From assembly GCA_964495465.1 (NCBI GenBank), contig CAZBWE010000047.1:1-18660 (forward strand): a stretch of DNA of 18,660 nt. Direction: 5' to 3'. Positions 15,235 through 18,660 of the stretch are shown piece after piece; within the stretch, counting starts at the first letter, position 1, and the number at the start of each line of letters is the position of its first letter. The DNA comes from CAZBWE01 sp964495465 (GTDB lineage: Bacteria > Planctomycetota > Phycisphaerae > Sedimentisphaerales > Anaerobacaceae). A program made the translations under genes and the position numbers. The notes under the pieces were generated by a model. It was not told the DNA's origin. It searched no databases and saw only the letters and a list, made by a program, of their open reading frames with translations.

Positions 15235-15717
15235 ATGACTAAGAAAAAAACAGAAGTTGACCAGGAAAAAACGCCCATAATCCTGATTGTTGATGATAAT
15301 CAGCAAAATCTTGAACTTCTGCAGGCGTATCTCGAAGATATGGATTGCGAAACAGTCCCTGCGCACGACGGGCTGGAGGCGTTGAAGATTATAGGAAAAA
15401 GCGCACCTGACTTGATTTTACTGGATGTTATGATGCCCAAGATGAGCGGCTTTGAGGTTTGCAGAAGGTTAAAAAACGACCCGAAAACCGGCAACATTCC
15501 TGTAATAATGGTAACCGCACTTAATGAGTTCGGCGATATTGAGCGCGGCATTGATTCAGGAACAGACGATTTTATCAGCAAGCCCGTGAACAAGCTGGAG
15601 CTTGTAACACGGGTTAAAACTATGCTGAAATTGAAGCACTTGAGCGATAAGCTCGAACGAACATTGGCATATTTGAGTGAGATAGAAAAACAGGCACAGA
15701 TGGAAAAATCGGATTAA
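15235..15717 (+). CDS. Single-domain response regulator (CheY-like)
   Basis: A 160-aa receiver with all active-site positions: the acidic pair Asp20-Asp21 (ILIVDDN), phospho-acceptor Asp64 (LILLDVMMPKMSG), Thr94 (VIMVTALNE) and Lys116 (FISKPVNKLELV). After the receiver (to about residue 130) there is only a ~30-residue charged helix (HLSDKLERTLAYLSEIEKQAQM), perhaps a coiled coil for partner binding, and no DNA-binding or enzymatic output domain. The ATG at 15235 has TGGAG ten bases upstream; an in-frame TTG at 15220 overlaps that ribosome-binding site and is unlikely. It lies 47 bases after the PfpI gene. No histidine kinase is directly adjacent; the nearest is the sensor-less kinase at 11397-12179. 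Confidence 0.92.
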   Translation: MTKKKTEVDQEKTPIILIVDDNQQNLELLQAYLEDMDCETVPAHDGLEALKIIGKSAPDLILLDVMMPKMSGFEVCRRLKNDPKTGNIPVIMVTALNEFGDIERGIDSGTDDFISKPVNKLELVTRVKTMLKLKHLSDKLERTLAYLSEIEKQAQMEKSD

Positions 15718-15980
15718 AAGGGCGGAGAGCAGGGGGGCAAAACCCGATAACCGGCCTTTAGAATCACAACAATCGCTACAGCACACACAATCACCATAAA
15801 CTCGGCTCAAAATAAACACATAGAGAGCTAATAGTTAACACTGCCATTAACACGCCTTCATTTATTGTCGATATTCTTAAACGGTATATGGCCTGATGCT
15901 GTTTACCTTTAGAAAAAAGTAATTCGTTTCTCGGCGAATGGAATGCGGACAACGAGTTACTAAGGACGAGGGACGATAAT
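15718..15980. other. 263-base gene-free interval
   Basis: I see no open frame with coding character, no RNA gene and no clear terminator. The last 20 bases include GAGGGACGAT, the ribosome-binding site for the TPR gene. The length suggests a separate promoter for that gene, but no convincing -35/-10 pair stood out. Confidence 0.4.
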
Positions 15981-17591
15981 ATGAGCCAGCTTTTCGAAAT
16001 CCTCGGCAGGGCGATTACAATCGATACTGCCGATTTAATATGGCATTGGTTAAGCACCGTCAGAATCCCGAATCGTGACGGCGATTCTGCACAGTATCGG
16101 CAGCTAAATAAAATCATTGACCTGATGGGCGATATGAAAATCGAAGCTGCTGCCGAGCAGCTGCGAGTGTATCTTTTTGATAATCCATCCTGTATATACG
16201 GCCGATTGGCTGCGGCAGCCACTTGTTTGCACAAGAACAACCTGAATAAGGCAATTGAAGAGCTAAACTCGGTTTATATGCGCAGGCCTAACAACACAAT
16301 GGCTCTTTATGCTCTCGGTTATTGTTATGAGCGACTCGGCAAAGAAGCTCAAGCCATCGAATTTTATCAGGACTGCCTGAAGTTTAAAAGTTATCTGCAG
16401 CTGCCGGCACAGCGACTCGCAGCCATTTATTTCAAAAACGGCCAGCTCGAAAAAACCATCCAGCAGTATGAATTGTTGAAAAATGAGTATCCTGATGATA
16501 TATCGACCCTTGTCACGCTCGGCCATTTATATATTACCTGTGCACAATATACGAAAGCTATCGAGGCATTTAACACTGCGATTTTAATACACCCGGACAA
16601 TTTCCATGTTCAGGAGGAATACCTGGACCAGCTCATTGCCGAGGACCAGCTCCAGGAAGCACTTCAGCAGCTTGATGAATTATCACAGGACCAGCCGGAA
16701 AGTGCTGACTTGCTCGCCAGACGTGCTGATATTCTTGGTATGTTGGGCGATTTTGCTGAGGCCGTTTCACAATATGAACAGGCCATTCGCATCTGTCCTG
16801 ATTTCCTGGAGGCGACTATAAAACTCGGGACTTTGTACTTGCAGATACACGCCGAGCAGCTCGCTGCACTGCAATTCAACAGGGCAGTTGAGATAAATGA
16901 CAAAATAGTTGATGCGTATATCGGTCTTGCAATTTCTCAGAAGTTATCGGGTAATAAGTCAGACGCCCTCGTAACATTATCGCTGGCTGCTGCAATCCAG
17001 CCGAATAGTTCGTTGTTGTTTGCTGAGACAGCCACTTTGCAATTCAAAACCGGTCTTGAGAAGAATACGCTTATGTCCGGCGAGGACAACAAAATAAACC
17101 TAACCAATGCCGTAATCGCGGCCCATCATCGTCAAATTGCCAATCAGCCGCAAAATCCCGACTTGCATTATCGCCTTGGTATATTGATGATGAGCACTGG
17201 GAAGATGCCGGAGGCAATTATGTCTTTTCGGGCTGCTCTTCAAATAAATCCCACCTACTATAGGGCTAAATGCAAATTAGCGGTCTGTTTATACGAAACC
17301 GACGAAAAAGACCTTGCTCTGGAGCAGTTTACTGCTTCAGATTGTCTTGACAAGGAAACCCTTGAGTTGCATTACAAAACCGCTCTTCTTTATTGTGATA
17401 AAATTAAATTTGCATCGTCTCTTATGAATCTTGAGCGGTTCTTTGAGAAAAACTTCACTTATTCACATTCCTCAGCCAACATCTCCATCGTTTTGCAGAA
17501 TTTAGGACTTTTAGACAGGGTTGCATTTATGTGGGATAATATTGCGGATACGGCCAATCAGGCAATTAAAAATGACCCGCCTATATTCTAA
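15981..17591 (+). CDS. TPR-repeat protein
   Basis: A 536-aa cytoplasmic protein made of roughly ten tetratricopeptide repeats from about residue 50 to 470. Clear examples are ALYALGYCYERLGKEAQAIE, TLVTLGHLYITCAQYTKAIE, LLARRADILGMLGDFAEAVS, ATIKLGTLYLQIHAEQLAAL and LHYRLGILMMSTGKMPEAIM. The first ~45 residues are not TPR, and there is no signal peptide or membrane helix. Such proteins are scaffolds for protein-protein contacts; no enzymatic domain is present. The ATG is preceded by GAGGGACGATA, a good ribosome-binding site. A response regulator lies 263 bases upstream on the same strand. A short dyad (17598-17611) follows the stop. Confidence 0.85.
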   Translation: MSQLFEILGRAITIDTADLIWHWLSTVRIPNRDGDSAQYRQLNKIIDLMGDMKIEAAAEQLRVYLFDNPSCIYGRLAAAATCLHKNNLNKAIEELNSVYMRRPNNTMALYALGYCYERLGKEAQAIEFYQDCLKFKSYLQLPAQRLAAIYFKNGQLEKTIQQYELLKNEYPDDISTLVTLGHLYITCAQYTKAIEAFNTAILIHPDNFHVQEEYLDQLIAEDQLQEALQQLDELSQDQPESADLLARRADILGMLGDFAEAVSQYEQAIRICPDFLEATIKLGTLYLQIHAEQLAALQFNRAVEINDKIVDAYIGLAISQKLSGNKSDALVTLSLAAAIQPNSSLLFAETATLQFKTGLEKNTLMSGEDNKINLTNAVIAAHHRQIANQPQNPDLHYRLGILMMSTGKMPEAIMSFRAALQINPTYYRAKCKLAVCLYETDEKDLALEQFTASDCLDKETLELHYKTALLYCDKIKFASSLMNLERFFEKNFTYSHSSANISIVLQNLGLLDRVAFMWDNIADTANQAIKNDPPIF

Positions 17592-17699
17592 ATAAACCGT
17601 GTAAAAACACGCAAAATCTTACAAAGATACGAAAACTCAATTCTTAACCAAAAACAATAGCTGAATGAAACATAACATATATTATAGGACGTTATGTAG

Positions 17700-17718
17700 C
17701 GCGGGCTTCCAGCCCGTG
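17700..17718. repeat. 19-bp hairpin element copy
   Basis: CGCGGGCTTCCAGCCCGTG directly after GTAG, one base different from the core found at 6097 (second base G instead of A). It is the insert of tandem unit 1. Confidence 0.85.
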
Positions 17719-17780
17719 AAAACACAGCACAGTATGAGACGTTATGTAGAAAACACAGCGTAGTACGAGAAACTATGTAG

Positions 17781-17805
17781 CACGGGCTTCCAATTCCAGC
17801 CCGTG
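17781..17805. repeat. 25-bp hairpin element copy with expanded loop
   Basis: Same arms, CACGGGCT and AGCCCGTG, directly after GTAG. The centre reads TCCAATTCC instead of TCC, a 6-base duplication (TTCCA AATTCCA type). It is the insert of tandem unit 3. Confidence 0.85.
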
Positions 17806-17860
17806 AAAACACAATGTAGATGGACTACAATTCTTATTAGCACTGGCTATCGTGGCCGGA

Positions 17861-17889
17861 GTCATTGTGAGCATAGTGAAGCAATCTCT
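17861..17889. repeat. Degenerate dispersed repeat (GTCATTG...GCAATCTC type)
   Basis: GTCATTGTGAGCATAGTGAA followed by GCAATCTCT resembles the GTCATTGCGAGCGAAGCGAA / GCAATCTC element that I know from many unrelated bacterial genomes. This copy has several substitutions. The recognition is from memory. Confidence 0.5.
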
Positions 17890-18063
17890 TCGTTTCAAAA
17901 CCGGCTCTGATTCGTTTTGAAAATCAAAGAGCTTATAACAAAACCACCAGCGAGCTATCTTAATAACAGTTTGGGTCGGTGCAAACCAACCAGTTGTTTG
18001 CCAAAACAGCAATATCGAAGAAATTCACCCGGCAGTCCATTTTTAGTCGCCTAACGGTTCGTC

Positions 18064-18096
18064 GAGGGACCCGTCCTGAACGAAGTCGAAGGATTC
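18064..18096. repeat. Degenerate dispersed repeat (CCTGAACGAAGTCGAAGG type)
   Basis: GAGGGACCCG followed by TCCTGAACGAAGTCGAAGGA. The CCTG(A/T)nCGA...AGTCGA(A/G)GG pattern is shared with the insert at 6128-6154 and resembles a repeat widespread in environmental genomes. Confidence 0.5.
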
Positions 18097-18214
18097 TTGA
18101 TTAGAATTCACCGGAACAATTTGCATCAGCGGCAGCAAAAAGCAAATTGACAGTTTGGGAAACGAACCCGATCATTTCTGAATAAATAAGTATGGTGTCC
18201 CTATATTTACATGA

Positions 18215-18660
18215 TTATACAAACATACGGGCTTGTGATTGTAGTATTTTTAATCTTTTTTGAGCTACTTTGACATACTCATCATTGATCTCATAACCGA
18301 TATACTTTCGTTCTGACTTTATAGCCGCAATACCTGTTGTTCCACTTCCCATGAATGTATCAAGAATAACATCATCCTTAAACGAATAAAGTTGTATCAA
18401 TCGGTAAGGTAATTCAACAGGAAATGGGGCTGGATGCATAGCTTTCCTTGCTGATTCAGGATTCATAACCCAAACTGATTTTGTCCATTCCATAAAACTC
18501 TCTTTGGTGATTGTATTTTCTTTTTCTTTTGATTCCCGCTTGAATGAACCTTTGTTAAAAACCAAAATATATTCATGGACATCTCTTAAAACCGGGTTCG
18601 ATGCTGACTGCCAGCTTCCCCAAGCCATGGAAACACCAGCTCCAGCACCTTTGTTCCAAA
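18215..18660 (-). CDS. DNA methyltransferase, beta class, C-terminal part
   Basis: Partial gene whose 5' end lies beyond the window: the frame is open to the edge (WNKGAGAGVSMAWGSW and on). It belongs to the N4-cytosine/N6-adenine methylase family (PF01555). Visible are VHEYILVFNKG (a conserved strand after the catalytic motif), SVWVMNPESARKAMHPAPFPVELPYRLIQLYS, and the SAM-binding motif I VILDTFMGSGTTGIAAI, followed by KYIGYEINDEYVKVAQKRL (motifs II/III). Motif I at the C-terminus means the catalytic DPPY/SPPY motif precedes it, outside the window. Internal ATGs such as 18628 are not the true start. It is more AT-rich than the neighbouring genes and borders a repeat-rich stretch, as expected for a transferred restriction-modification or orphan methylase; no endonuclease is seen here. 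Confidence 0.88.
   Translation of the reverse strand, partial: WNKGAGAGVSMAWGSWQSASNPVLRDVHEYILVFNKGSFKRESKEKENTITKESFMEWTKSVWVMNPESARKAMHPAPFPVELPYRLIQLYSFKDDVILDTFMGSGTTGIAAIKSERKYIGYEINDEYVKVAQKRLKILQSQARMFV

Larger units (their letters stand above)
17691..17813. repeat. 31-bp tandem repeat with and without hairpin insert
   Basis: Unit 1 core starts GTTATGTAG at 17691, unit 2 at 17741, unit 3 (ACTATGTAG) at 17772. Each continues AAAACACA and on to the next unit. Without hairpins the period is exactly 31 bases. Units 1 and 3 carry a hairpin between ATGTAG and AAAACACA; unit 2 has none. Confidence 0.85.
17592..18214. other. Gene-free repeat-rich stretch
   Basis: About 620 bases without a credible gene. 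It opens with a 5-bp dyad CGTGT-AAAA-ACACG (17598-17611), a weak terminator candidate for the TPR gene. A 31-bp tandem repeat with hairpin inserts follows (17691-17813), then two degenerate dispersed-repeat copies (17861-17889 and 18064-18096). The short minus-strand open frames here translate these repeats and do not look like proteins. Confidence 0.75.

Noticed and set aside
17598..17611. Intrinsic terminator after the TPR gene
   Set aside because: The stem is only 5 bp and no T-run follows, so it is noted only as a weak candidate.
17691..17813. Direct repeats that could be a CRISPR array
   Set aside because: The 31-bp units are contiguous with no unique spacers, the insert is a shared hairpin, and no cas gene is present.
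17588..18012. Two minus-strand open frames in the repeat region
   Set aside because: Their translations are read-outs of the hairpin and GTCATTG repeats, not proteins.
1..18660. tRNA or rRNA genes
   Set aside because: No cloverleaf-sized conserved blocks or rRNA-like sequence were recognised in any intergenic interval.

Overview
The window looks like a draft (scaffolded) genome fragment from a Planctomycetota-type bacterium, most likely of the Phycisphaerae/Sedimentisphaerales kind. This is inferred from gene content: a DUF1593 nucleoside-hydrolase-like secreted protein, a sulfatase-modifying-factor-like domain fused to a sialidase-like domain, many TPRs, and short palindromic repeats that read through coding sequence as strings such as HGQDGRG-TGWKPV. 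No rRNA, tRNA or phylogenetic marker is present to confirm it. A run of 100 N (8245-8344) marks a scaffold join inside a gene.

Layout. (1) 94-3882, minus strand: a compact threonine/aspartate-family operon, homoserine dehydrogenase -> phosphoglycerate-mutase-like homoserine kinase -> aspartate kinase, with a 1-base stop/start overlap between the first two genes and two dyads in the 5' leader. (2) 4023-5688, plus: a candidate promoter, a 44-codon remnant resembling the N-terminus of a DUF6786-type protein, and a secreted DUF1593 protein whose 3' half is much GC-richer than its neighbours. (3) 5794-7281, plus: a PBP4-type D,D-carboxypeptidase, convergent with (4) 7301-8939, minus: a polytopic GT39-like glycosyltransferase split by the N gap. 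Both carry short palindromic repeats inserted without breaking the reading frame. (5) 9015-11280, minus: two overlapping CNNM/CorC-type transport paralogues. (6) 11397-12179, minus: a soluble histidine kinase. (7) 12365-17591, plus: an 88-aa conserved-looking protein, the SUMF1-like/sialidase-like fusion, a PfpI/DJ-1 protein, a single-domain response regulator and a large TPR protein. The first three are tightly spaced and probably co-transcribed. (8) 17592-18214: a gene-free stretch of about 620 bases full of degenerate dispersed repeats. (9) 18215 to the window edge, minus: the C-terminal part of a beta-class DNA methyltransferase.

The most notable signal is a population of short palindromic elements. 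The commonest core is CACGGGCTTCCAGCCCGTG. It occurs intergenically at 17700 and 17781, and inside two genes at 6097 and 7626. At 17691-17813 a 31-bp tandem repeat carries the hairpin in units 1 and 3 and lacks it in unit 2. The hairpin sits exactly after a GTAG tetranucleotide, so occupied and empty sites lie side by side. A separate perfect 28-bp palindrome beginning GTAG sits in the glycosyltransferase gene, and another repeat appears nested inside the copy in the carboxypeptidase gene. This resembles REP elements moved by Y1 (RAYT) transposases, but no transposase is visible here. That link is inference.
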